Source: Deinococcus deserti VCD115 (GTDB lineage Bacteria; Deinococcota; Deinococci; Deinococcales; Deinococcaceae). From it: a stretch of DNA of 64,000 nt. Made by a program: the position numbers and the translations under genes. Shown here in pieces: positions 57,222 to 64,000 of this stretch (position 1 is its first letter; every line of letters starts with the position of its first letter). Where the stretch lies: the NCBI RefSeq assembly GCF_000020685.1, contig NC_012526.1, positions 2,755,843 through 2,819,842 of the forward strand. The letters are read 5' to 3'. Below the pieces are notes generated by a model. That model was not told where the DNA came from. It made no database searches and saw nothing but the letters and a program-made list of their open reading frames with translations.

Positions 57222-57247
57222 ATGTTTTTTTCTCAAGAGAGGTTGTC

Positions 57248-58762
57248 ATGAAAGAAGTGCTGCTGCCCGAACTCGCCGAAAGTGTCGTCGAGGGTGAAAT
57301 TCTGAAATGGCTGGTTCAGGAAGGCGACACCATCGCCCTGGAACAGCCGCTGTGCGAGGTCATGACAGATAAGGTCACTGTGGAACTTCCCAGCCCGGTG
57401 GCGGGTGTGCTACGCCAGCGGCTGGCCAATGAAGGCGACGTGGTCGCAGTACACGCCGCGATTGCCCTGATCGACGAGACAGGCGGCGGCGCCTCTTCCT
57501 CTGCCCCGAGCGCCATGCAGGCCATTCAGGACACGGCAGAGAGTCCGGCAACCGCTGATGCCCAGCTTCCTCCCCAGGCTCAGGAAGAGCGCGAACAGAT
57601 CGGTGGCAGCATCGTGGAAGCCAGCCACCTGCCCAAGGCCGATGACGACTCCAGCAGCCTGTTCAAGGCTTTCGCGTCGGACGAGCAGGTCAAGGTCCAG
57701 GGCCTGGGAGGCCGCACTCCGGCGCCACAGGGCGCCGCGCAGCCGGTCCGCAACGACGGCCGGGTGCTGGCTGTTCCAGCGGCCCGCCAGCTGGCCCGCG
57801 AACTTGGTCTGGATCTCAACCGTATCCAGGGCAGCGGACCCAACGGCCGCATCCGCGTATCAGATGTCCTGGCCCAGACGCAGGGGCAGACCGCTTCCTC
57901 AACGGCTGCTTCCTCAATGCCTGCTTCTGCACCGGCTCCCCAGCCCGCCTCCACTGCCCAGGCTGCCGCTCAGCCGGCGCCAGCATCCAGCAAAGCCGCC
58001 CAGGGTGGCCTGCCGGTCGCTCCGGTGCAGTACCGCACGCCCAAAGGCTACGAGCACCTCGAAGACCGTGTTCCTCTGCGCGGCATGCGCCGGGCCATCA
58101 GCAACCAGATGGTCGCCTCGCACCTGTACACCGTGCGGACGCTGACCGTGGACGAGGTCAACCTGACCCGCCTGGTCGAATTCCGCAACCGCGTCAAGGA
58201 CGAAGCGAAGGCTGCCGACGTCAAGCTGTCATACCTGCCTTTCATCTTTAAGGCGGTTGCAGTTGCCCTGCGTAAGTATCCCAGCCTGAACACCTCTTTT
58301 GACGAGGCCACCCAGGAAATTGTTCAGAAGCGCTACTACAACATGGGGATGGCTGTGGCCACCGACGCTGGCCTGACCGTACCGGTCCTCAAGGACGTGG
58401 GCCGCAAGAGTGTCTTTGAACTGGCCCGCGAAGTGGTGGACCTGGCCGGGCGCGCCCAGGCCGGCAAGCTGCAGCCTGACGAACTGGCAGGAAGCACTTT
58501 CAGCATTACCAACATCGGGTCTATCGGAGCGCTGTTCAGCTTTCCCATCATCAACGTGCCTGACGCTGCCATCCTGGGCGTCCACAGCATCGTCAAGCGC
58601 CCCATCGTGGATGAGGACGACAATATTGTCGTCGCGCACATGATGTACCTCAGCCTGTCGTTCGACCACCGTCTGGTGGACGGCGCCGAAGCTGCCCGCT
58701 TCTGCAAGGAAGTGATCCGCCTGCTGGAAAATCCTGACCGACTGATGCTCGAAGCCATGTGA
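57248..58762 (+). CDS. Dihydrolipoamide acyltransferase E2 of the 2-oxoacid dehydrogenase complex
   Basis: The 504-residue E2 has one N-terminal lipoyl domain (lipoyl lysine in EVMTDKVTVELPS), a long linker, a peripheral-subunit-binding domain (VPAARQLARELGLDLNRIQG), a second Ala/Pro/Ser-rich linker and a C-terminal acyltransferase domain. The catalytic histidine and aspartate are in LSFDHRLVDG. ATG 57248 starts at the lipoyl domain. It is the last recognised gene of the operon; no E3 gene follows, so lipoamide dehydrogenase must come from elsewhere. Confidence 0.94.
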   Translation: MKEVLLPELAESVVEGEILKWLVQEGDTIALEQPLCEVMTDKVTVELPSPVAGVLRQRLANEGDVVAVHAAIALIDETGGGASSSAPSAMQAIQDTAESPATADAQLPPQAQEEREQIGGSIVEASHLPKADDDSSSLFKAFASDEQVKVQGLGGRTPAPQGAAQPVRNDGRVLAVPAARQLARELGLDLNRIQGSGPNGRIRVSDVLAQTQGQTASSTAASSMPASAPAPQPASTAQAAAQPAPASSKAAQGGLPVAPVQYRTPKGYEHLEDRVPLRGMRRAISNQMVASHLYTVRTLTVDEVNLTRLVEFRNRVKDEAKAADVKLSYLPFIFKAVAVALRKYPSLNTSFDEATQEIVQKRYYNMGMAVATDAGLTVPVLKDVGRKSVFELAREVVDLAGRAQAGKLQPDELAGSTFSITNIGSIGALFSFPIINVPDAAILGVHSIVKRPIVDEDDNIVVAHMMYLSLSFDHRLVDGAEAARFCKEVIRLLENPDRLMLEAM

Positions 58763-58935
58763 TCAGGGGCTCAGGCTGCAGCTTCGACCTGATCCTGGGC
58801 CAAATCTGCAGTCTGGTTCAGCGTTCCGTCAGCTTGAGCCGCTAGGGTAGTGATTCACAGGTGGATTGACCGCCTGAGCGCTGTGCCTGAACGCAGGTCG
58901 GCTTGCTTTCCACACCGGAAAGATTGGATACCCTA

Positions 58936-59355
58936 GTGAAAATGCCTCGACTCCTGACACTCCTTCTTCTGCTGCTGCTCGCCTCACCGGCGGGGGCCCT
59001 GCAGCTGATTGTCTGGGACCGTGATTTTCAGACAAAAGTTGGCTATGGGGAAAGCAGTGGTGGGAAATTCAACATCCAGTTGCTGCCGCGCTACAGTGGG
59101 CCGGTCGTGGTGCTGTTTTCCCAGACGGACGAGGAACGCCGGCGTGCCACGTTCCCCACCCTGCTGAGCCGCTACGACGGATTTCTGCGCGGAGGGCAAC
59201 TGACCATCGAGCCTCCGGGAAACGACGACGTGACACTCGCGAAGTTTCTGGCTATCTTCCGGCTGAGCGTCAACGTGCAGTCGACGGGACAGACCCTCAC
59301 ACTGCCTGGTCTGAAAGTCGCTGGGCCGGATAACATCAAGATCAACAATAAGTAG
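58936..59355 (+). CDS. Secreted hypothetical protein (139 aa)
   Basis: The product has a leucine-rich signal peptide ([19 protein letters not shown] region) and a small beta-rich mature domain with no cysteine. I do not recognise it. GTG 58936 or ATG 58942 fits the signal peptide; the frame is open from a TTG at 58903. It ends 16 nt before a response regulator gene in the same orientation and may be part of that signalling unit, perhaps as a periplasmic sensor or target. Confidence 0.65.
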   Translation: MKMPRLLTLLLLLLLASPAGALQLIVWDRDFQTKVGYGESSGGKFNIQLLPRYSGPVVVLFSQTDEERRRATFPTLLSRYDGFLRGGQLTIEPPGNDDVTLAKFLAIFRLSVNVQSTGQTLTLPGLKVAGPDNIKINNK

Positions 59356-59371
59356 TTCCAGAGGAGGCTCT

Positions 59372-60031
59372 ATGCTTGCGCAGATTCTTGTGGTGGAGGA
59401 CGACCCGCACCTCGGGCCCCTTCTGAAGGAATACCTGTCGGCCGATTATCAGGTTCATCATTCCGCGACGCTGAGAGACGCTCAGGCCTGGCTGGGCACC
59501 CACAGTGCGCAGCTGATCCTGCTGGACCTGAACCTCCCCGACGGTGACGGGCTCGATCTGGTCCAGGCACTCCGGCAGTACAGCAGTACGCCGGTGCTGG
59601 TGCTGTCAGCGCGCAGCGGCGTGCAGGAACGGGTGGCCGGCCTGAATGCCGGAGCAGACGACTACCTGACCAAGCCGTTTGCCATGCCGGAACTTGATGC
59701 ACGCATTACTGCGCTGCTCCGCCGGACAGCGGCAGGCACCGGGGTCAACCTGGGCAATACCAGCCTGTCGACCAGCAGCCTGCTGCTGACGGTGGACGAA
59801 AAGAACATCAACCTCACGGAACACGAGGCGCGCATCCTGGAACTCATGATGCGCACGCCCGAGCGGGTCTTCTCGCGCGCTGACATCGAGTCCCACCTGT
59901 ATGGTTGGGAAACGCCCAACAGCAACAGTGTGGAGGTCCGGATCTCCCAGCTGCGCAAGAAGCTGGAGCAGGCTGCCAGCGACCTGAGAATCCGTACCAT
60001 CCGCAATGTCGGCTACGTTCTGCAAACCTGA
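59372..60031 (+). CDS. OmpR/PhoB-type response regulator
   Basis: The 219-residue regulator has a receiver domain with the acidic pair E9/D10/D11, phospho-acceptor D52 ([11 protein letters not shown]) and K101 (LTKPF), then a winged-helix DNA-binding domain ([35 protein letters not shown]). It starts behind GAGGAGG. The histidine kinase gene follows after 111 nt that contain a separate promoter-like element and a leader ORF. Target genes are unknown. Confidence 0.92.
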   Translation: MLAQILVVEDDPHLGPLLKEYLSADYQVHHSATLRDAQAWLGTHSAQLILLDLNLPDGDGLDLVQALRQYSSTPVLVLSARSGVQERVAGLNAGADDYLTKPFAMPELDARITALLRRTAAGTGVNLGNTSLSTSSLLLTVDEKNINLTEHEARILELMMRTPERVFSRADIESHLYGWETPNSNSVEVRISQLRKKLEQAASDLRIRTIRNVGYVLQT

Positions 60032-60062
60032 AGAAAGCAGTTGCCCCGCAGCGCTTCCCTTC

Positions 60063-60068
60063 TACACT
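60063..60068 (+). promoter_or_regulatory. Leaderless -10 box of the histidine kinase leader ORF
   Basis: TACACT ends six nt before the ATG at 60075, the leaderless spacing seen elsewhere in the window. It would drive the kinase gene independently of the response regulator promoter. Confidence 0.5.
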
Positions 60069-60074
60069 TCAGCC

Positions 60075-60146
60075 ATGATGCTGCCCTGTCTGCGCCGCCT
60101 TCCAAAGAGTTGGAAGCGGCGTTCTGACGTGGGGGAGCGGTCATGA
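60075..60146 (+). CDS. Leader peptide overlapping the histidine kinase start (23 aa)
   Basis: The ORF starts ATG-ATG, encodes an Arg/Lys-rich peptide ([18 protein letters not shown]), and ends with TGA overlapping the kinase ATG as ATGA, in a different frame. A 12-bp hairpin with one bulged base (60093-60121) lies within it, so translation of the leader would melt the hairpin. This suggests translational coupling; peptide function is not implied. Confidence 0.5.
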   Translation: MMLPCLRRLPKSWKRRSDVGERS

Positions 60147-61519
60147 CACGTCATGTGGCCCTCAGTACCGCGCGCGTGGCCTGGCGTCACAGCCTGCGAT
60201 TCCGGCTGGCCCTGGTGTATTCGCTGGTGGCCCTGGCCATTACCACGTTAAGCGGGCTGGTGGTGATCACGCTGCTGCTGGGCAGCATGGACCGGCAGTT
60301 CGACGCGCGCCTGAATGAGCGGGCCGACGTCCTGGCAGACCAGTTCACCAACCTGAGTAAGGGGCTGGGCCAGCGGCCACCGGCCATCACCGGGTTTACC
60401 GTGCTGGTTGATGCCCAAAATCGGGTGGCGCTGAGCAGCAACGGACTGAACCTGGCACCAGGGGAGCCGTTTCCCCAGCTGAACGAGTACCGGCTGCCTG
60501 TGCAGGGCACCCGGGTCCGCGCCGTGACCCGCAAGGCCGGTGGGTTTGGCACCCTGTGGGTGGGCCTCCCCGAAGATGACCTGATTGCCGCCCGTGAAAG
60601 TGCCATGCGAGCGCTGCTGCTCTCGGCACTGATCACTCCCGCGCTGATGCTGCTGCTGGGATGGTGGGTCGGGCGCCGGGCCCTGGCCGGTCTGGGGCAG
60701 GCTGCAGACCTGGCGGACCGCATCGACCCGACCCGCTCCCTGGCGACCCTGCCGCTGCCCCAGCGCGAGGACGAAGTCCACCGCCTGCTGGCCGCCATCA
60801 ACCGCCTCCTGGTGCGAATCGAGGCCGGGCAGGCCCGCGAAAAGCAGCTGCTGGGCCAGATCGTGCATGAGCTGGGCGCCCCTCTGACTGTCCTGAAGGC
60901 CTCACTCAACCGCGCGGCCGAACGTACCGGTGACGTTGAAGTGGGCCGGGCCGCCCTGGTGGCTGACGAACTGACCTTTACCACCCAGGACCTGATGCAG
61001 CTGGCCCGCGGGCAGCTGGAAATGAAGATGGTGTGGCACTACATTCCCGCCCGTACGCTGCTGGGACGGCTGGACCGCCTGGTTCCGGGCACCCGTTTCG
61101 AGGGGGACTGGAGCGGAGGCATCCTGTGTGATCCGGACCGCCTGACCCAGGCCCTGCGCAACCTGCTGGCCAACGCCCGGCGCGCTGCCGGGCCAGACGG
61201 CACAGTCAGCCTGACCCTGGAGGACACGCCTGAGCAGGTGCGCTTTGTGGTTCAGGACAGCGGCCCAGGCCTGCCACCGGAACTGGGTGAGCGCATCTTC
61301 GAGCCGTTTATCAGTGGATCCGGGAGCAGTGGTCTCGGCTTGAGCGTCAGCCGACAGATTGCTGTGATGCATGGCGGCAACCTGACCGGTAGCAATCAGG
61401 GGGGCGGCGCCCAGTTTGTGCTGTCGCTTCCCAGTGCCACGTTGGGTGATGACCAGGATGACGACCTGGAGGAAACCGAGTCTGCAGAGGTCTCCACACC
61501 TGCGGCGGCGCACCGCTGA
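60143..61519 (+). CDS. Membrane sensor histidine kinase
   Basis: The 458-residue kinase has two membrane helices (about 22-47 and 155-175) flanking a periplasmic sensor domain of about 105 residues, a HAMP-like linker (about 176-235), a HisKA box with H242 in [11 protein letters not shown], and an ATPase domain with the N box [13 protein letters not shown]1 DSGPGLP and G2 [10 protein letters not shown]. It is the cognate partner of the regulator just upstream. The sensed signal is unknown. The C-terminal tail is acidic. Confidence 0.92.
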   Translation: MTRHVALSTARVAWRHSLRFRLALVYSLVALAITTLSGLVVITLLLGSMDRQFDARLNERADVLADQFTNLSKGLGQRPPAITGFTVLVDAQNRVALSSNGLNLAPGEPFPQLNEYRLPVQGTRVRAVTRKAGGFGTLWVGLPEDDLIAARESAMRALLLSALITPALMLLLGWWVGRRALAGLGQAADLADRIDPTRSLATLPLPQREDEVHRLLAAINRLLVRIEAGQAREKQLLGQIVHELGAPLTVLKASLNRAAERTGDVEVGRAALVADELTFTTQDLMQLARGQLEMKMVWHYIPARTLLGRLDRLVPGTRFEGDWSGGILCDPDRLTQALRNLLANARRAAGPDGTVSLTLEDTPEQVRFVVQDSGPGLPPELGERIFEPFISGSGSSGLGLSVSRQIAVMHGGNLTGSNQGGGAQFVLSLPSATLGDDQDDDLEETESAEVSTPAAAHR

Positions 61520-61528
61520 GCACGCGGT

Positions 61529-61534
61529 TATGCT
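61529..61534 (+). promoter_or_regulatory. Leaderless -10 box of dprA
   Basis: TATGCT ends six nt before the GTG start of dprA. There is no Shine-Dalgarno sequence between it and the start, so the transcript is probably leaderless. Confidence 0.5.
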
Positions 61535-61540
61535 GCGCCG

Positions 61541-62650
61541 GTGCCTCTGCCTGACCTTCCGACATCACCCGCTGTTCTGCCGGAACCCGGCAAGGCTGAA
61601 CTGCTCGCGCTGCTGACCTTACGCTTTACACCTCACCTTGGACCGCGCCGGATTGAAAGCCTGCGCCGCCATTTCGGCACAGCGTGTGAGGCCCTGAGCG
61701 CTCCTTTCTCTGCCCTCAGAGAGGTCCCAGGGCTGGACTCCCGGAGCATCGCAGCCCTGGGAAATGCCAAAGCCCGCGCACAGGCAGAAGCGGAGCTTCA
61801 CCTGGCTCAGCAGCTGGGCGTGACCCTGCTGGGCCGTGGCCTGAGCGGGTATCCCCAGGCGCTGGAAGCCCTGGGTGATCCGTCCCCGGTGTTGTGGGTG
61901 CGCGGGTCCCTGCCTGAGTTGCCGGTGGTTCCCCGAAGTATCGGCATCGTGGGCACCCGGGCAGCCAGTCCCCATGCACTGAGCATGGCCCGCATGCTCG
62001 CAGCCGAACTGGCCCACGCAGATGTCACCGTGGTCAGTGGTCTGGCACGCGGTGTGGATACGGCGGCGCACGCCGCTGCCGTTGAGGCAGGCGGCCAGAG
62101 CATCGGCGTGCTGGGCAGCGCAGTGAACCGCATCTATCCTCCCGAGAACGAGGCGCTTTCAGAGCAGCTCACCCTGGTCAGCGAGTATCCGCTGGGCACA
62201 GGTCCTGCGCAGCATCACTTTCCGACCCGTAACCGCCTGATTGCGGCCCTGTCGGCGGGCACGCTGGTTGTGGAAGGTGAATTCAAGTCCGGCTCGCTGA
62301 TTACTGCTACCCACGCGCTGGAGTGCGGGCGGACCGTATTCGCCATGCCGGGCCGGGCTGGCGATCCACGGGCAGCCGGCCCCCATCAGCTGCTGCGTGA
62401 CGGGGCAGTGCTTACTGAAACGGCGCGCGACATCCTTCAAGAATTTGGCTGGGGCAATGCTCCTGCGCGTCCGCTGCCGACCTTGCCGCCGGATCAGGCA
62501 GCAGTTCTTGAAGCGCTGACCGCGCCCGCGACACTGGATGACCTGCGGGCGGCGACCGGGCTTTGCCTTCCCGAGTTGCAAACCGCCCTGGTCATGCTGC
62601 AGCTCCAGGGTCTGGCCGAAGAGAGCGGCGGCCGCTGGGTCCGCCGCTAG
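61541..62650 (+). CDS. dprA: DNA-processing protein DprA (Smf)
   Basis: The 369-residue protein loads RecA onto incoming single-stranded DNA during natural transformation. It has an N-terminal helical SAM-like region ([22 protein letters not shown]), the Rossmann-type core ([71 protein letters not shown]) and a C-terminal winged-helix domain (from about 305). The start is a GTG. Its TAG stop overlaps the stop of the convergent gene. Deinococcus is naturally transformable, which fits. Confidence 0.95.
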   Translation: MPLPDLPTSPAVLPEPGKAELLALLTLRFTPHLGPRRIESLRRHFGTACEALSAPFSALREVPGLDSRSIAALGNAKARAQAEAELHLAQQLGVTLLGRGLSGYPQALEALGDPSPVLWVRGSLPELPVVPRSIGIVGTRAASPHALSMARMLAAELAHADVTVVSGLARGVDTAAHAAAVEAGGQSIGVLGSAVNRIYPPENEALSEQLTLVSEYPLGTGPAQHHFPTRNRLIAALSAGTLVVEGEFKSGSLITATHALECGRTVFAMPGRAGDPRAAGPHQLLRDGAVLTETARDILQEFGWGNAPARPLPTLPPDQAAVLEALTAPATLDDLRAATGLCLPELQTALVMLQLQGLAEESGGRWVRR

Positions 62651-62958
62651 GACAACGCCGATTCGTGGGCGTCAATGTGTTGAGGTCCAAAGTCCTTTTC
62701 CACATCCACCCGAACAGGCCCGGAGAGCGTCACCCCTTCACGGGAGGGGTCCAGAAGGTCAGGCAACAGCAGGCGCAGCCCGACTTCGAGCAGCGGACCC
62801 CTTCCGGTCACACTGTCCGACTGGGGGTCGAGGGTCAGACTCCAGCCTCCGCCGTCCCAGTCCACTCCTGTCGTCTGCGCTTCCCCGCGCTGCAGGGCTG
62901 CCAGTTCCAGGTCATCGATCCGGACACGGACGCCCCGGGCAGTGAAACGGACTTTCAT
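62647..62958 (-). CDS. Small conserved-looking protein (103 aa)
   Basis: The 103-residue product is beta-rich with an N-terminus ([20 protein letters not shown]) reminiscent of the small DUF7009-type family; this match is from memory and uncertain. There is no signal peptide or catalytic motif. ATG 62958 is preferred; upstream codons to 63072 run into the divergent SDR gene. Its stop shares a CTAG palindrome with the dprA stop. The function is unknown. Confidence 0.6.
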   Translation of the reverse strand: MKVRFTARGVRVRIDDLELAALQRGEAQTTGVDWDGGGWSLTLDPQSDSVTGRGPLLEVGLRLLLPDLLDPSREGVTLSGPVRVDVEKDFGPQHIDAHESALS

Positions 62959-62985
62959 GCAGGCAGGATAGCCCCGCGCGGGACT

Positions 62986-62991
62986 TAAGCT
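62986..62991 (+). promoter_or_regulatory. Leaderless -10 box of the SDR gene
   Basis: TAAGCT ends six nt before the ATG at 62998, again with no ribosome-binding site, consistent with a leaderless transcript. Confidence 0.5.
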
Positions 62992-62997
62992 ACCTGT

Positions 62998-63966
62998 ATG
63001 AATGTTCTGGTTCTGGGCGGCACGCAGTTTGTCGGACGGCATATCGTCGAAGCGTTTCTTGCGGCCGGTCACAAGGTCAGCATCCTCACGCGCGGGAAGT
63101 CAGCCGACGAACTGCCTGCGCAGGTGGAGCGTCTGCAGGGCGACCGCAATCAGGGCCCTCAAGGGCTCTTAGCACTCACAGACCGGCAGTGGGATGCGTG
63201 CGTGGACGTCAGCGGCTACACTCCCGGCCAGGTCCGGGCCAGCGCTGAGCTGCTTCGTGACCGCATCAGCCAGTACGTGTTCATCAGCACCGTCAGTGTC
63301 TACGCCGAGCCTGGGCGGCACCCGGTGCGTGAGGACGACCCGCTGATGCCCCCGGCTGCCGAGGATGTTACCGAAGTGACCGGTGAGACCTACGGCCCCC
63401 TGAAGGTCGCCTGCGAGCGCATTGTTCAGGACGTGTACGCAGAAAACTGCGCCATTCTGCGTCCCCAGATCGTTGCAGGTCCCTATGACCACACGGCCCG
63501 TTATCCGTACTGGGTTGATCGGGCCAGCAGGGGAGGGGAGATGCTGGCACCCGGCGACGGCTCGGACCATGTTCAGGTCATCGACGCGCGCGATCAGGCC
63601 CGCTTCACTGTAAAAGTCGCGGAGGAAAAAATCAGCGGCGTGTTCAACCTCGCAGGACCCCGCCTGAGCTGGTCAGACTTCTTGGAGGTCCTGGGGGCTG
63701 CCCAACCACACTGGGTCTCCTATGAAACGCTGCAGAGCCATGGCCTCGGCCACCGGGACCTGCCGCTTTATCTACCTGAGCACAGCGAGCAGGGTGGGCT
63801 GATGGACGTCAGCCCGGAGAGGGCGCTGGCTGCGGGTCTGATTCATACTGCTCCGTCAGTCACTGCAGCCGACACCCGAGCCTGGAGCCAGACCGCAGAG
63901 CTGAGCTATGCCCTGACCCCGGAGCGCGAAAAAGAGGTGCTGGGCGCAGTCGCCCGAACTTCCTGA
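62998..63966 (+). CDS. NAD-dependent epimerase/dehydratase (extended SDR)
   Basis: The 322-residue protein starts with the nucleotide-binding motif VLVLGGTQFVGRHIVEAF and carries VFISTVSVYAEPG and the active-site pair Y-x-x-x-K in TYGPLKVACE. It resembles the atypical/extended SDR group that contains CSP41-like and reductase-type members rather than classical UDP-sugar epimerases. The substrate is unknown. It is monocistronic, and 34 nt of sequence remain to the window end. Confidence 0.85.
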   Translation: MNVLVLGGTQFVGRHIVEAFLAAGHKVSILTRGKSADELPAQVERLQGDRNQGPQGLLALTDRQWDACVDVSGYTPGQVRASAELLRDRISQYVFISTVSVYAEPGRHPVREDDPLMPPAAEDVTEVTGETYGPLKVACERIVQDVYAENCAILRPQIVAGPYDHTARYPYWVDRASRGGEMLAPGDGSDHVQVIDARDQARFTVKVAEEKISGVFNLAGPRLSWSDFLEVLGAAQPHWVSYETLQSHGLGHRDLPLYLPEHSEQGGLMDVSPERALAAGLIHTAPSVTAADTRAWSQTAELSYALTPEREKEVLGAVARTS

Positions 63967-64000
63967 TTCTTTCTCGCCGAACCGCAGAGAGAAGAGGAAA

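Overview
The window is about 64 kb of GC-rich chromosome from a Deinococcus species. Several lines of evidence agree. There is a DdrC-type DNA-damage gene (31135-31833) with a 17-bp radiation/desiccation response motif in its promoter. There is an origin-type mnmG-rsmG-parA-parB block. Many promoters place a TANNNT -10 box 6-7 nt before the start codon, which is the leaderless mRNA style of this genus. There are also a bacillithiol-type YpdA reductase and an endonuclease III of deinococcal type. Nearly all space is coding. No IS element, prophage, CRISPR array, complete tRNA or rRNA was found.

Layout. 0.1-7.1 kb: xseA-fluC, corA, a thymidylate/folate cluster (thyA, dCMP deaminase, folA, MFS exporter) and fumC. 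7.5-14.4 kb: acs, an endonuclease III gene, the def-fmt pair with a LURP-one-like gene, and a secreted TPR protein. 14.4-15.5 kb: a 1-kb gene-poor stretch holding terminators, a nested inverted repeat and a possible tRNA-Leu remnant. 15.5-22.6 kb: a GH2 glycosidase, a TfoX C-terminal-domain protein, a monooxygenase/sigma-factor pair, a PhyH oxygenase, a macrodomain protein, gmk, an Lrp-type RAM protein and tsaE. 22.9-31.1 kb: ackA-pta, an RNase H-like protein, cyclopropane synthase and two LptF/LptG-type permeases. 31.1-38.3 kb: ddrC, der behind two short upstream ORFs, a decayed peroxiredoxin gene, a secreted copper-amine-oxidase-N protein and ftsH. 38.5-41.4 kb: a frameshifted gene, trpF, a cluster of six DnaA boxes, a phosphatase-superfamily enzyme and a decayed glyoxalase-fold gene. 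41.4-47.4 kb: an EF-G-like GTPase, a Pnkp-like kinase-phosphatase, ypdA and a VanW protein. 47.5-52.0 kb: parB, parA, rsmG, a small LAGLIDADG-like protein and mnmG, with two parS-like sites. 52.1-64 kb: a class-V aminotransferase, a branched-chain 2-oxoacid dehydrogenase operon with a TetR-type operator, a two-component system, dprA and an SDR enzyme.

How the genes fit together. The par/gid block and the DnaA boxes point to an origin-proximal location, although dnaA and dnaN are not in the window. xseA, endonuclease III, ddrC, dprA and the kinase-phosphatase belong to nucleic-acid repair or processing. acs and ackA-pta handle acetate and acetyl-CoA, and the dehydrogenase operon probably supplies branched acyl-CoA primers for membrane lipids. 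The most notable observations are the DnaA-box cluster without dnaA, the RDRM/ddrC unit, the LAGLIDADG-like gene translationally coupled to rsmG between parS sites, the ligase-less Pnkp, short leader ORFs overlapping the starts of a histidine kinase gene and der, and three pseudogenes recovered by joining reading frames.
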